From: a bacterium
GTDB taxonomy: Bacteria > Planctomycetota > JAFGQW01
DNA: 64,000 nt
Direction of reading: 5' to 3'
Assembly (NCBI GenBank): GCA_030426805.1
Contig: JAUHXU010000001.1
Span: 1 to 64,000, forward strand
Shown here: piece after piece, positions 44,901 to 52,440 of the stretch
How positions within the stretch are numbered: position 1 is the stretch's first letter
How the letters are laid out: every line of letters starts with the position of its first letter
Translations under genes and position numbers: made by a program
Notes under the pieces: generated by a model
The model's input: only the letters and a program-made list of their open reading frames with translations
The model's database searches: none
What the model was told of the DNA's origin: nothing

Positions 44901-45813
44901 GTGCGAACCGTGGGTGATGCGGGCCGGCGGCGACATCGTCGCGCACTACGACGTCCCCGCGGACGCGTGGTACTTCGACGCGAACCGCCAGGAGACGATG
45001 CCGTTCGCGGTGATCCTCGAGACCGCACTGCAGCCGTGCGGCTGGCTCGCCGCCTACGTCGGATCCGCGTTGACGAGCGACGTCGACTTGCGCTTCCGCA
45101 ACCTCGGCGGCAAGGCGACGCTGCACCGCGCGCTCGGCCGTGACGCCGGCACGCTCGCGACGCGCGTACGGATGACGAGCGTGTCGAGCTCGGGGGGCAT
45201 GGTCATCCAGCACTACACGTTCTCGATGACCCGCGGCGACGAGGTCGTCTACGACGGCACGACCTACTTCGGCTTCTTTTCGCACGCCGCGCTCGCGAAT
45301 CAGGTGGGGCTTCGCGATGCGGATCGCTACGCACCCGATGCACCACCGCAGATCTCCGAAGCACTCGCCGACGAGCCGCCGTTTCCGGCACCCAAGTTCC
45401 GGATGCTCGACACGGTCACCCACCTCGACCGCGCCGGCGGCCGGCACGGCCTCGGCTTCATCCGCGGGACCGCGGCCGTCGATCCGGGGGCGTGGTTCTT
45501 CGCGGCCCACTTCTACGAGGATCCGGTCTGGCCGGGGTCGCTCGGGCTCGAGTCGTTCCTCCAGGTGCTCAAGCGCTTCGCGGCCGACCGTTGGGGCACG
45601 ACGCCCGCGTCGCGGTTCGAGCCGATCGCGGTCGGGCGTCCCCACGCCTGGACCTACCGCGGTCAGGTGATCCCGACCGACCGGGAGGTGACCGTCGAGG
45701 CGGAGATCACCGCAATCGACGACGATTCCCGCTTGATCGTCGCCGACGGATTCCTCATCATCGACGGTCGCGTGATCTACCAGATGACTGACTTCGCGCT
45801 CCGGATGTCCTAA
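38950..45813 (+). CDS. pfaC: PUFA synthase multidomain subunit, KS-CLF-AT-DH-DH (PfaC/Pfa3-type)
   Basis: 2287 aa, overlapping pfaA by 4 bp (ATGA). Ketosynthase about 1-445 with Cys190, His324, His361; a second, catalytically altered ketosynthase (chain length factor) about 455-880 where Glu660 replaces the cysteine; acyltransferase about 1020-1330 with GYSLGES Ser1102; a long Pro-rich linker to about 1460; then four hot-dog folds, i.e. two FabA-like double-hot-dog dehydratases (about 1530-1910 and 1925-2287). His1809 (CHFVDDRVMPG) and His2187 (AAHFYEDPVWPG) are the candidate catalytic residues. The acyltransferase, separate as PfaB in marine gammaproteobacteria, is inside this protein as in myxobacterial Pfa3. 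Unlike Pfa3 it has no C-terminal acylglycerolphosphate acyltransferase. Confidence 0.94.
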   Translation: MNAAHRVAIVGVGGLFPGARTLDGFWQNVLGGVDAAREAPPGRWALELDDVYAPGEPSPDRVYSRRACFVEDFAFDAHGLNLPPDLADALDPMFHFALHAARAAVDDAGTKALGARVGAIFGNIALPTDGSSRLAEETLGRTFEETVRGESTAPETPTHPWNRFVAGLPAGLMAQALGLNARAFTLDAACASSLYAVKLAVDEILADRADAMLCGGVCRPDSLYTQMGFSQLRALSPSGRCAPFDARGDGLVVGEGAGMFVLKRLDRAIADGDRIRAVIAGCGLSNDIGGNLLAPDSEGQLRAMRDAYEAAGWSPDDVDLIECHATGTPVGDAVEFESLCRLRDGGDTSCVIGSVKSNVGHLLTAAGAAGLMKVLFALRDETLPPSANFERPHDGIDLDGSPYRILSAPEPWARRTPTTPRRAAISGFGLGGINAHLLVEEYVPSDATPAAASDDTPGAHEPDDTIAIVGIGAHFGPWRGRDAVRARLLGSDDDTPPSTPRWWGLERTAWFDEAWPDTEVRGHFIDAVALDPRRFRIPPRELESMLPQQLVMLDVADEAVRDAGLDTELGPRAGVFIGIGLDLNTTNFHLRWVLAERARAWADAGVDDETVRAWTDRLRDAIGPPLTADRTMGALGGIVASRVARHLRVGGPAFTLSSEETSGLTAIEVAARALALGDVDVAVAGAVDLAGDPRAWLGTHADRRFASGALVGDGAAAFVLKRHADARRDGDRIYGVVRGIRGASGADGDVTPHAQTLATAIRDAAADAGTPIERTRLLVAQASGLTDDDRSEADALAALGRDASSPALVATANARLGHTGAASGVASMLLACWSLHHRTVPAWAPTVERLDAGPAWRVADSTRPWLRDRDDGPRHAGVDALGVDGGAVHAILAEDDAALRPYDGIGAGLFALECDSPEDALARVDALAAFVDGREGDVEHLAAAWYRESGRRPDAPLAVAIVARDRLALGTAIDRARQGLSDAPEQRRPAPAAPTTRRDHDELWFWAPEPLGPTAEVAFVYPGSGSAFPQMGVDVMHAWPSVVETQDQLNRRLASQFADDAFGARRLDGEGAALLRQVALGALVTDVVTHHGVRADAAIGYSLGESASLFALGAWRERDEMLARLEASPLFREELGGEFRAARRHWDRDDDRPLTWITGVVDRDADAVRAVLSHGGRWRREQQDERAFLLIVNAPGECVIGGDRAAVNLAVERLGCNFFAVDDVTIAHCPIVASVADDYRALHDMTTTAPEGVRFYGSAAEPYEPTRDRAADAILAQASGPIDFPRVVERAWADGVRIFIEMGPGQSCTRMIDRILSGRPHVARAACPSGRSGPASILRVLADAIVERKPVDLDPLYGVDDRRADRDDDDARALVIPVGGERFAPEPPPAPPPPPPPVEVPSEPTVPAPAAPTWAEPDAAPIAPIAPHSVEPTPTPAPATSTAADEPLTDAVADAHAAYLRWSLQTTEQMSALIAKQSALIQRLLAGESLDPATVRTLERETAFAPPPLDAEFQPIAPPPPAVFDRAQCLALARGRLADVLGDAFAEVDSFPTRVRLPDEPLMLVDRIVALAAEPRTMTRGNVVTEKDVRADDWYLDNGVMPTAIAVESGQADLFLSGYLGIDFVTRGLACYRLLDAEVTFHRTLPRPGDVIRYDIHIDEFFRQGETHLFRFRFDATVNGEPMLTMRKGCAGFFTDAELAAGQGIVHTKLDLMPRDGKRPDDWRPLVPIAPTTLDASALDALRDGDLARAFGDAFAGLPIARPLTIPGGDRLRLIDRIVELDPTAGRFGLGRIRAEQDIAPDAWFLTCHFVDDRVMPGTLMYECSLHTLRVLLLRMGWVADADRAHAEPVPGVGSKLKCRGQVIETTRVAAYEVTLKEIGFDPAPYAIADTIMYADDKPIVEITDMTVRLAGETRESIEAVWADAAPPATTAPLFDRDRILAFAIGKPSDAFGDRYLPFDGARKIARLPGPPFQFLDRIVSIDGCEPWVMRAGGDIVAHYDVPADAWYFDANRQETMPFAVILETALQPCGWLAAYVGSALTSDVDLRFRNLGGKATLHRALGRDAGTLATRVRMTSVSSSGGMVIQHYTFSMTRGDEVVYDGTTYFGFFSHAALANQVGLRDADRYAPDAPPQISEALADEPPFPAPKFRMLDTVTHLDRAGGRHGLGFIRGTAAVDPGAWFFAAHFYEDPVWPGSLGLESFLQVLKRFAADRWGTTPASRFEPIAVGRPHAWTYRGQVIPTDREVTVEAEITAIDDDSRLIVADGFLIIDGRVIYQMTDFALRMS

Positions 45814-45822
45814 GAAGAGCCC

Positions 45823-46905
45823 ATGAAATACTCGCGCGTTCACATCGAGTCGCTGGGCTACGAACTGCCGCCGGTCGTCGTCACTTCGGACGAACTCGAG
45901 GAACGACTCCGCCCGCTGTTCGAGCGCCTGCAATTCCCCGAGGGCCAGCTCGCAACGCTGACCGGCATCGAAGAACGACGCTGGTGGGAAGAGGGCTACC
46001 CGTTGTCGGAGGGCGCGATCGCCGCGGCGCGCAAGGCGCTCGACGCGAGTCCGCTCGCCGCCGAAGACATCGAGTGCGTGATCTACGCCGGCGTGTGCCG
46101 CGAGAACTTCGAGCCCGCCACCGCGTGCGCGGTCGCGGCCGGCCTCGGCGTCAACCCGGACGCATCGGTCTACGACGTGTCGAACGCATGCCTCGGCGTG
46201 CTCAACGGCATCGTCGACATCGCCAACCGCATCGAGCTCGGCCAGATCCGCGCCGGCCTGGTCGTGTCGTGCGAGACCGCGCGCGAGATCAACGACATCG
46301 TGATCGAGCGCCTGCTCGAGACGAAGACCGAAGAGATGTTCCGCTCGTCGCTCGCGACGCTCACCGGTGGGTCGGGCGCGGCAGCGGTGCTGCTCAGCGA
46401 CGGCTCGTTCTCGGGCACCGCGCGGCGACTCGTCGGCGGTGCCAACCGCGCGGCGCCGGAGTTCCACGACCTGTGCCGCTGGGGCATCGAGCGCGTCGAG
46501 AAGCTCCTGCCCGAGCCGCTCGCGCAACGCTTCACGCCGCTCGCGCAGAACTTCACGCAGTTCATGACGACCGACAGCATCTCGGTGCTGAAGTACGGCG
46601 TCGAGCTCGGGCAGCGCACGTGGTACGCGCTGCTGCAGCGGCTCGGGTGGGCGCGGGATCAGATCGACAAGGTGATCTGTCACCAGGTCGGCTCCGGCCA
46701 CCGCGACTCGATCCTGAAGGTGCTCGGCATCCCCGCCGAGAAGGACTACTCGACGTTCCGCTACCTCGGGAACATCGGCACGGTCTCGTTGCCGCTCACC
46801 GCAGCGCTCGCCGAAGAGCGCGGCTTCCTCAAGCCGGGCGACCGGGTCGGGTTCCTCGGGATCGGCAGCGGCCTGAATTGCTTGATGCTCGGCTGGGAGT
46901 GGTGA
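45823..46905 (+). CDS. oleA: OleA, head-to-head acyl-CoA condensing thiolase
   Basis: 360 aa thiolase-fold enzyme that joins two acyl thioesters into a 2-alkyl-3-ketoacid. Catalytic residues fit the Xanthomonas OleA pattern: Cys123 in DVSNACLGVLNG, His287 in ICHQVG, Asn317 in NIGTVS, and Glu97 in RENFEP exactly 26 residues before the Cys, as Glu117 is to Cys143. GAAGAG precedes the ATG. It starts 9 bp after pfaC and overlaps oleB by 4 bp. Next to a PUFA synthase, its substrates are probably polyunsaturated acyl chains. Confidence 0.95.
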   Translation: MKYSRVHIESLGYELPPVVVTSDELEERLRPLFERLQFPEGQLATLTGIEERRWWEEGYPLSEGAIAAARKALDASPLAAEDIECVIYAGVCRENFEPATACAVAAGLGVNPDASVYDVSNACLGVLNGIVDIANRIELGQIRAGLVVSCETAREINDIVIERLLETKTEEMFRSSLATLTGGSGAAAVLLSDGSFSGTARRLVGGANRAAPEFHDLCRWGIERVEKLLPEPLAQRFTPLAQNFTQFMTTDSISVLKYGVELGQRTWYALLQRLGWARDQIDKVICHQVGSGHRDSILKVLGIPAEKDYSTFRYLGNIGTVSLPLTAALAEERGFLKPGDRVGFLGIGSGLNCLMLGWEW

Positions 46906-47795
46906 CCGACGCCGCAACGTCGAAGTCGCATTGGTTCGATCTCGACGGCATCCGGATGCACTACGTCGACACCGGTGCCGGCGCGCCGGGAGCGACGCCG
47001 GTCGTGATGGTGCACGGCAACCCGACCGGCGCGTTCTACTACCGTACCCTCGTCGACGCACTCGCCCCCACCCGGCGCTGCATCGTGCCCGAGCACATCG
47101 GGTGCGGGCAGTCGGACAAGCCGTCGGACGCGGCCTACCCCTACACGGTCGCCCGTCGCATCGACGACCTCGGCGCGCTGATCGATCACCTGTCGCTCGG
47201 CGACGAGATCGACCTCGTGGTCCACGACTGGGGCGGGATGATCGGCACCGGGTGGGCGACGCGGCACGCCGAGCGCGTGCGGCGGATCGTCGTGTTGAAC
47301 ACCGCGGCGTTTCACCTGCCGCCGACCAAGCGCATGCCGTGGCAGCTCACCGCGAGTCGGCTGCCCGGTCTCGGCGCGGTGCTCGTGCGCGGGTTCAACG
47401 GCTTCTGCCGGTACGCGGCGCGCCATTGCACGACGCGGCCGCTCGATGCCGCGACGCGGGCGCGCTACCTCGCCCCCTACGACTCGTGGCACAACCGGAT
47501 CGCCGTCCACCGCTTCGTGCAGGACATCCCGCTCGCGCCGTCGCACCCGAGTTGGGCGACGGTCGATGCGGTGGAGCGCGCGCTACCGTCGCTCGCGACG
47601 AAACCGATGCTGATCGCGTGGGGCATGCGCGACTTCGTGTTCGACCGCCATTTCCTCGACGGCTGGGTGTCTCGCTTCCCCGACGCGACCGTCCACCGCT
47701 TCGACGACGCGGGACACTACGTGCTCGAGGATGCCGGCGACCGGATCGCGCCGCTCGTCACCGAGTTCTTCGGCGCCGGGAGCGCTGCCGAATGA
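46902..47795 (+). CDS. oleB: OleB, beta-lactone decarboxylase
   Basis: 297 aa alpha/beta hydrolase related to haloalkane dehalogenases. It has HGNPTGAFYYR, the nucleophile Asp109 in VVHDWGG, and the catalytic His272 in DAGHYVLED. OleB removes CO2 from the beta-lactone made by OleC to give a cis-olefin. The GTG start overlaps oleA, and the stop overlaps the start of oleC (ATGA). It is a stand-alone gene, not the OleBC fusion of some actinobacteria. Confidence 0.93.
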   Translation: MTDAATSKSHWFDLDGIRMHYVDTGAGAPGATPVVMVHGNPTGAFYYRTLVDALAPTRRCIVPEHIGCGQSDKPSDAAYPYTVARRIDDLGALIDHLSLGDEIDLVVHDWGGMIGTGWATRHAERVRRIVVLNTAAFHLPPTKRMPWQLTASRLPGLGAVLVRGFNGFCRYAARHCTTRPLDAATRARYLAPYDSWHNRIAVHRFVQDIPLAPSHPSWATVDAVERALPSLATKPMLIAWGMRDFVFDRHFLDGWVSRFPDATVHRFDDAGHYVLEDAGDRIAPLVTEFFGAGSAAE

Positions 47796-49441
47796 CGCCG
47801 GTCAACATCGCGGCGCACCTGCCGGCGATGGCCGCTCGTCAGCCCGACCACCCGGCGATCATCTTCGCGAAGAGCGGGCTTCGGTGGACGTTCGCCGAAC
47901 TCGACGCCGAGAGCGACCGAGTCGGCCGCGGCCTCGTCGCGCACGGCATCACGCGCGGTACGCGCACGGTGCTGATGGTGCCGCCCGGCCCGGACTTCTT
48001 CGCGCTCGTGTTCGCACTGTTCAAGATCGGTGCGGTGCCCGTCGTCGTCGACCCGGGGATGGGCGTGAAGCACCTCGGCCGCTGCCTCGCCGAAGCGGAG
48101 CCGGAGGCGTTCATCGGCATCCCGAAGGCGCACGTCGCGCGCGTCCTGTTCCGGTGGGCGCGCCCGACGATCCGACGGCTCGTGACCGTCGGACGCCGGT
48201 GCGGCTGGGGTGGCACGACGCTCGCCGGCATTCGTCGCGCCGGCGCGGACGGCTCGCCCCCGCTCGTGGACGCCGCAGCCGACGAGACCGCGGCGATCCT
48301 GTTCACGAGCGGCTCGACCGGCCCACCGAAGGGCGTCGTCTACACGCACGCGACGTTCGCCGCCCAGGTGCGCCACCTCGAACGGATCTACGGGATCGAA
48401 CCCGGTGAGGTCGACCTGCCGACGTTTCCGCTGTTCGGGCTCTTCGACCCCGCCCTCGGCATGACGGCGGTGATCCCGGACATGGACTTCACGCGGCCCG
48501 CGCACGTGCAACCGGAGAACATCATCGGGCCGATCCGCGCATACGAGGCGACGAACATGTTCGGCTCGCCGGCGCTGCTCGATCGGGTCGGGCGCTGGGC
48601 GGCGGACCGCAACGTGCGCCTCGGTTCGCTCAAGCGCGTGATCTCCGCGGGTGCGCCGGTGCCCGCGCCCGCGCTCGAGCGCTTCCGCCGGCTGCTCGAG
48701 GACGGCGCCGAGGTCTGTACGCCCTACGGCGCGACCGAGGCGTTGCCGGTCTCGAACATCGGTTCGACCGAGATCCTCCGCGAGACCGCGGCGGCGACGG
48801 CCGAGGGCCGCGGGGTCTGTGTCGGCCGACCGGTCGACGGAATCGACGTCCGGATCATCGTGATCACCGACGACCCGATCGACGGGTGGCGGTCAGGGCT
48901 CGAGGTGCCCGACGGCATGATCGGCGAGATCACGGTGCGCGGCGATGTCGTCACCGAGTCCTATTATCGACGCGACACGGCGACGCGCCTCGCGAAGATC
49001 CGCGACGCCGACGGGGCCGTGCGGCACCGGATGGGCGACGTCGGCTACCGCGACGACGTCGGACGCCTGTGGTTCTGCGGGCGCAAGAGCCACCGCGTGC
49101 AGACCGCGAGTGGCACGCTCTACACGGTGCCGTGCGAGGGTGTGTTCAACGCGCACCGCGCCGTGCGGCGCTCGGCGCTCGTCGGGATCGGCGACGTCGG
49201 CGCGCAGCGACCGGTGGTCTGCTTCGAGCTCGAGCCGACGCCGCTGCGTCGCACCGTGCCGCAGATCGTCGAGGAGTTGCGCGCGATCGCGCTGCGCCAC
49301 GACCACACGCGAACGATCGACACGTTCCTCGTCCACGACGGCTTCCCCGTCGACATCCGCCACAACGCGAAGATCTTCCGGGAGAAGCTCGCGGTGTGGG
49401 CCGCACGCAAGCTCGGCTCGGCGGCCGAGGCGGTCTCGTAA
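47792..49441 (+). CDS. oleC: OleC, beta-lactone synthetase
   Basis: 549 aa ANL-superfamily adenylate-forming enzyme with TSGSTGPPKG near residue 171, PYGATEALPV and the GDVGYRDDVGRLWFCGR block. OleC uses ATP to close the 2-alkyl-3-hydroxyacid from OleD into a beta-lactone. It is coupled to oleB by a 4 bp overlap and ends 2 bp before the oleD start. If OleB were slow, a beta-lactone would be the end product. Confidence 0.94.
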   Translation: MTPVNIAAHLPAMAARQPDHPAIIFAKSGLRWTFAELDAESDRVGRGLVAHGITRGTRTVLMVPPGPDFFALVFALFKIGAVPVVVDPGMGVKHLGRCLAEAEPEAFIGIPKAHVARVLFRWARPTIRRLVTVGRRCGWGGTTLAGIRRAGADGSPPLVDAAADETAAILFTSGSTGPPKGVVYTHATFAAQVRHLERIYGIEPGEVDLPTFPLFGLFDPALGMTAVIPDMDFTRPAHVQPENIIGPIRAYEATNMFGSPALLDRVGRWAADRNVRLGSLKRVISAGAPVPAPALERFRRLLEDGAEVCTPYGATEALPVSNIGSTEILRETAAATAEGRGVCVGRPVDGIDVRIIVITDDPIDGWRSGLEVPDGMIGEITVRGDVVTESYYRRDTATRLAKIRDADGAVRHRMGDVGYRDDVGRLWFCGRKSHRVQTASGTLYTVPCEGVFNAHRAVRRSALVGIGDVGAQRPVVCFELEPTPLRRTVPQIVEELRAIALRHDHTRTIDTFLVHDGFPVDIRHNAKIFREKLAVWAARKLGSAAEAVS

Positions 49442-49443
49442 GC

Positions 49444-50433
49444 GTGGCACACGCGCTCGTCACCGGCGGCGGCGGCTTCCTCGGCGGCGCGATCGTCGAG
49501 CGCCTGCGGGCTCGCGGCGACCGCGTGCGAAGCTTTGCCCGCGGGGCGTATCCGGCGCTCGAAGCGGCCGGCGTCGAGGTCGTGCGCGGCGACCTGACCG
49601 ATGCGGGCGCGATCGCGGATGCCGTGCGTGGCGTGGACGTCGTCTTTCACGTCGCCGCGAAGGCCGGCGTGTGGGGGTCGTACGAGTCCTACCACGACGC
49701 CAACGTCGTCGGCACGCGCAACGTGCTCCGCGCGTGCCGCGCGCACGGCACGCCGCGGCTCGTCTACACGAGTTCCCCGAGCGTCGTCTTCGACGGCACC
49801 GACCAGCGCGGCGTCGACGAGTCCGCGCCCTACCCGTCGCGCTACCTGGCGGCCTACCCCGAGACGAAGGCGCGCGCCGAACGCGAGGTGCTCGCCGCGA
49901 ACGACGCATCGCTCGCGACGACGGCGCTTCGCCCCCATCTGATCTGGGGTCCCGACGACAATCACCTCGTGCCGCGCATCCTCGAACGCGGACGCGCGGG
50001 CAAGCTGCGGCGACTCCGTGGCCCCGCACGCCCGGTGGACAGCGTCTACGTCGACAACGCCGCCGACGCCCACTTGCTCGCCGCCGACCGACTCGCCACC
50101 GACGGCGCGCCGGCCGGCAACGCCTACTTCGTCACGAACGAAGAACCCCTCGACGTCTTCGACCTCGTCGACCGGATCCTCGCGGCGGGCGGCATCGCAC
50201 CGGTGACGAAGTCGATCTCGCCGCGCGTCGCGTTCCTCGCGGGCGCGTTGCTCGAGACGGTCTACCGCGCCCTCGGCCGCGACACCGAACCGCCGATGAC
50301 GCGCTTCGTCGCCCGCCAACTCGCGACCGCCCACTGGTTCGACCCCACGGCGGCCCGCCGCGACCTCGGCTACCGCCCCGCCGTGTCGATCGACGAAGGC
50401 ATGCGCCGCCTCGCCGAATCGCTCGGGACGTAG
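49444..50433 (+). CDS. oleD: OleD, 2-alkyl-3-ketoalkanoate reductase
   Basis: 329 aa extended short-chain dehydrogenase with the nucleotide motif TGGGGFLGGA near residue 7, YTSSPSVVF, and the catalytic Tyr138-x3-Lys142 (YPETK). It reduces the OleA product to the hydroxyacid with NADPH. The start is GTG, 2 bp after the oleC stop. It is the last gene of the run; the next gene is convergent, 24 bp away. Confidence 0.93.
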   Translation: MAHALVTGGGGFLGGAIVERLRARGDRVRSFARGAYPALEAAGVEVVRGDLTDAGAIADAVRGVDVVFHVAAKAGVWGSYESYHDANVVGTRNVLRACRAHGTPRLVYTSSPSVVFDGTDQRGVDESAPYPSRYLAAYPETKARAEREVLAANDASLATTALRPHLIWGPDDNHLVPRILERGRAGKLRRLRGPARPVDSVYVDNAADAHLLAADRLATDGAPAGNAYFVTNEEPLDVFDLVDRILAAGGIAPVTKSISPRVAFLAGALLETVYRALGRDTEPPMTRFVARQLATAHWFDPTAARRDLGYRPAVSIDEGMRRLAESLGT

Positions 50434-50457
50434 GCTCGGGAGACGTGGCCGGACCGA

Positions 50458-51525
50458 CTACAGCCAGTCGGCGAGCGGCTCGCGCCACGCGTCGGCGTCG
50501 TCGCCGTAGTCCTTGCGGGTGAAGGCCGTGAGCGCTCGCCGAGCGCAAACGCGATCGAGCGGTGGCGACTTGTCGTCGAGCAGGACCGCGAGCATGCGCC
50601 GTGCGACACGGCGCGTGCGGTAGGCCTCGATCGACCGGAAGACCTTGCGGCGCACGGTCGGGTCCGGTTCGCCGTCGACCATCGCGATCAACGCGGCCTC
50701 GGCCCACAGCGCGTTCGCATCGCGGAACGCGATCGCCGCGTCCGCGCGGACGACCGGCGAGGCCTCGGCGCGACCGGACGCGCGGACGAGGGTCATCGCC
50801 ACGAGACTGCGACCGAGCACCACCGTCGTCTCGCGAGCCTTTGCGCGCGCCTCCGCCGACGCCTCCGCGGAGGCCGCATAGAGCGCGGCGACGCGCAGCG
50901 CACGCCGCGCCGTCGCCGTGTCTCGCGAAAACGCGACCCGCCGCAACAGATCGAGCGCCGCGAGCGCGTCAGCGTCGCTGGGCGGCGGCCCGCCGGGGCC
51001 CGCCTCCGCATCGGTGGCGATCTCATCGATGAGCAGCTTCTTGATCGCGGCCTCGACGCTCGGGTCGTTCTCCGCCACCGGCTCGCCGTCGACCTTCACG
51101 TTGGGCAGGTGGTCGCGCAACGCGCGGCCGAGCGCCCAGGTCGCCTGGGCGCGGGTCAGATCGAACGGCGCCCGCACGGCGATGTGCGACAGACGCGGGA
51201 GTGCGAGCGCGAGCAGCTCGGGGTTCCCCTCGAACGACTCGACGAGGGAACGGATCGTCTCCCGTGCTACGCGGCCGGGGTCTTCGACCTCCACGGTCTG
51301 ATAGGCGCCGGCGTAGCCGAACGGCTTCAGGACCGAGCCGAACGTGCGCGACAGGAACGTCTCCTCGTCGATCCGACCGGCGTGGGTGAGGTTCCCGTCC
51401 TTCTCCACGTTGTAGAGCTGCTTGAGCGTCCGGTGGTCGGCGACGCCGCTGGAACCGCATGCGACGCACACGAAGGCGACGCACGCGAGACCGGCCGAGG
51501 AGATGAGGCGCCCGGGGTAGTACAT
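50458..51525 (-). CDS. Putative lipoprotein with HEAT-like helical repeats
   Basis: 355 aa. A lipoprotein signal (AFVCVACGSS, Cys23) is followed by an all-alpha protein with repeat-like segments (LDLLRRVAFSRDTATARRALRVAAL, VRRKVFRSIEAYRTRRVARRMLAVLLDD). HEAT-like repeats are inferred from this pattern; no specific family or function is recognised. It is convergent with oleD. Gene 51569-52288 lies 43 bp upstream on the same strand, and a -10 in that gap suggests separate transcription. Confidence 0.7.
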   Translation of the reverse strand: MYYPGRLISSAGLACVAFVCVACGSSGVADHRTLKQLYNVEKDGNLTHAGRIDEETFLSRTFGSVLKPFGYAGAYQTVEVEDPGRVARETIRSLVESFEGNPELLALALPRLSHIAVRAPFDLTRAQATWALGRALRDHLPNVKVDGEPVAENDPSVEAAIKKLLIDEIATDAEAGPGGPPPSDADALAALDLLRRVAFSRDTATARRALRVAALYAASAEASAEARAKARETTVVLGRSLVAMTLVRASGRAEASPVVRADAAIAFRDANALWAEAALIAMVDGEPDPTVRRKVFRSIEAYRTRRVARRMLAVLLDDKSPPLDRVCARRALTAFTRKDYGDDADAWREPLADWL

Positions 51526-51533
51526 GGCCCCGA

Positions 51534-51539
51534 ATTGTA
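51534..51539 (-). promoter_or_regulatory. -10 element of lipoprotein gene 50458-51525
   Basis: TACAAT on the minus strand, 8 nt before the ATG and with no ribosome binding site in between; a weak TTCCCG lies 16 bp further upstream. Leaderless arrangement. Confidence 0.5.
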
Positions 51540-51568
51540 GCGCCCCGCTTCGGTTCGGGAAACGCCGC

Positions 51569-52288
51569 TTACGGCGTCAGGTCGCGTGCGATCTCCGCCC
51601 GGAGCTCGTCCTCGGTGATCAGGCCCTTCGCGAGCAGCAGCGCCTTCAGCGCCCGGAGCTCCGCGCGCTCGAGCTGGGAGAACCCGCTCCGCCGCTTCGT
51701 CGCCGGGATGTGGCCCTGGCGCTTGAGGATCTTGGGCTCGCCGTCGGCGCTCCCGGCGCGCTCGGGCTCGAGTCCCTGTTTCGTCACGTCGACGGCGGGC
51801 TCCGACGGCTCGACCGGGATGATCGCGGCCTTCGACTCGGCCTCGTCGCCGCCCGCGTCGTCGTGCGACGCGTTCGGGTCGAGATCGCCCTGAACGGCGG
51901 CCATCTCCTCGACGCCCTGCTGGAAGATGCTCCGCAGCTGTTCCACGAACGCCGTCGCCGGCGCATCGTCCGGCGCGTCGCCGAGGGCGGACAGGACCTG
52001 CTCGGCCTGCTCGCGCGTCACCTGGAAGCCGTCCGACGCGCTCGGGGCCGGCTCGTCGTCGACGAGCGGCTCCTCGGACTCCGCCGACTCGTCGGCCGCC
52101 TCGGGCTGCGCGTCGCCGAAGAAGTCCATCATCTCCGAGTCCACCTGGCTCGCGACGCCGCTGCCGTCTTGCGACTGCGACATGTCGACCGGTGCGTCCG
52201 GCGAGTCCGGTTCGGACGTCAGCTTCTGTTCGAGCTTCTTGATCTGACGCTTACGCTTGAAGTCCTCGAACGGGTCGCTCTCGATCAT
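51569..52288 (-). CDS. Acidic low-complexity protein of unknown function
   Basis: 239 aa. There is no signal peptide. It starts MIESDPFEDFKRKRQIKKLEQKL, is strongly acidic and probably disordered over most of its length (about 25-180), and ends in a short basic/helical region (about 195-239, FSQLERAELRALKALLLAKGLITEDEL) that looks like a folded helical hairpin. GGAGG lies 5 nt before the start. It may be a cytoplasmic adaptor protein, but no function can be assigned. Confidence 0.7.
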   Translation of the reverse strand: MIESDPFEDFKRKRQIKKLEQKLTSEPDSPDAPVDMSQSQDGSGVASQVDSEMMDFFGDAQPEAADESAESEEPLVDDEPAPSASDGFQVTREQAEQVLSALGDAPDDAPATAFVEQLRSIFQQGVEEMAAVQGDLDPNASHDDAGGDEAESKAAIIPVEPSEPAVDVTKQGLEPERAGSADGEPKILKRQGHIPATKRRSGFSQLERAELRALKALLLAKGLITEDELRAEIARDLTP

Positions 52289-52440
52289 GTTCGCCTCCGC
52301 ATGCTACTGGCTCTCGTCCGAGCTTATCGACAGTGGCTCGGCGGCCGTTGACGAGATCCGAGCCCGAATCGCGTCCGTGGAAAAACTTTCAGCACGCGCG
52401 CGACCCGGCCGGGCAGACCCGAAGGGCGGGATTTCGGCGG

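Noticed and set aside
41362..47061. 1899-codon open frame on the minus strand opposite pfaC, oleA and oleB
   Set aside because: It is a mirror of strongly conserved coding sequence on the plus strand; its protein is low-complexity Arg/Asp/Val with no domains. Same reasoning for the 984-codon minus frame at 15263-18217.
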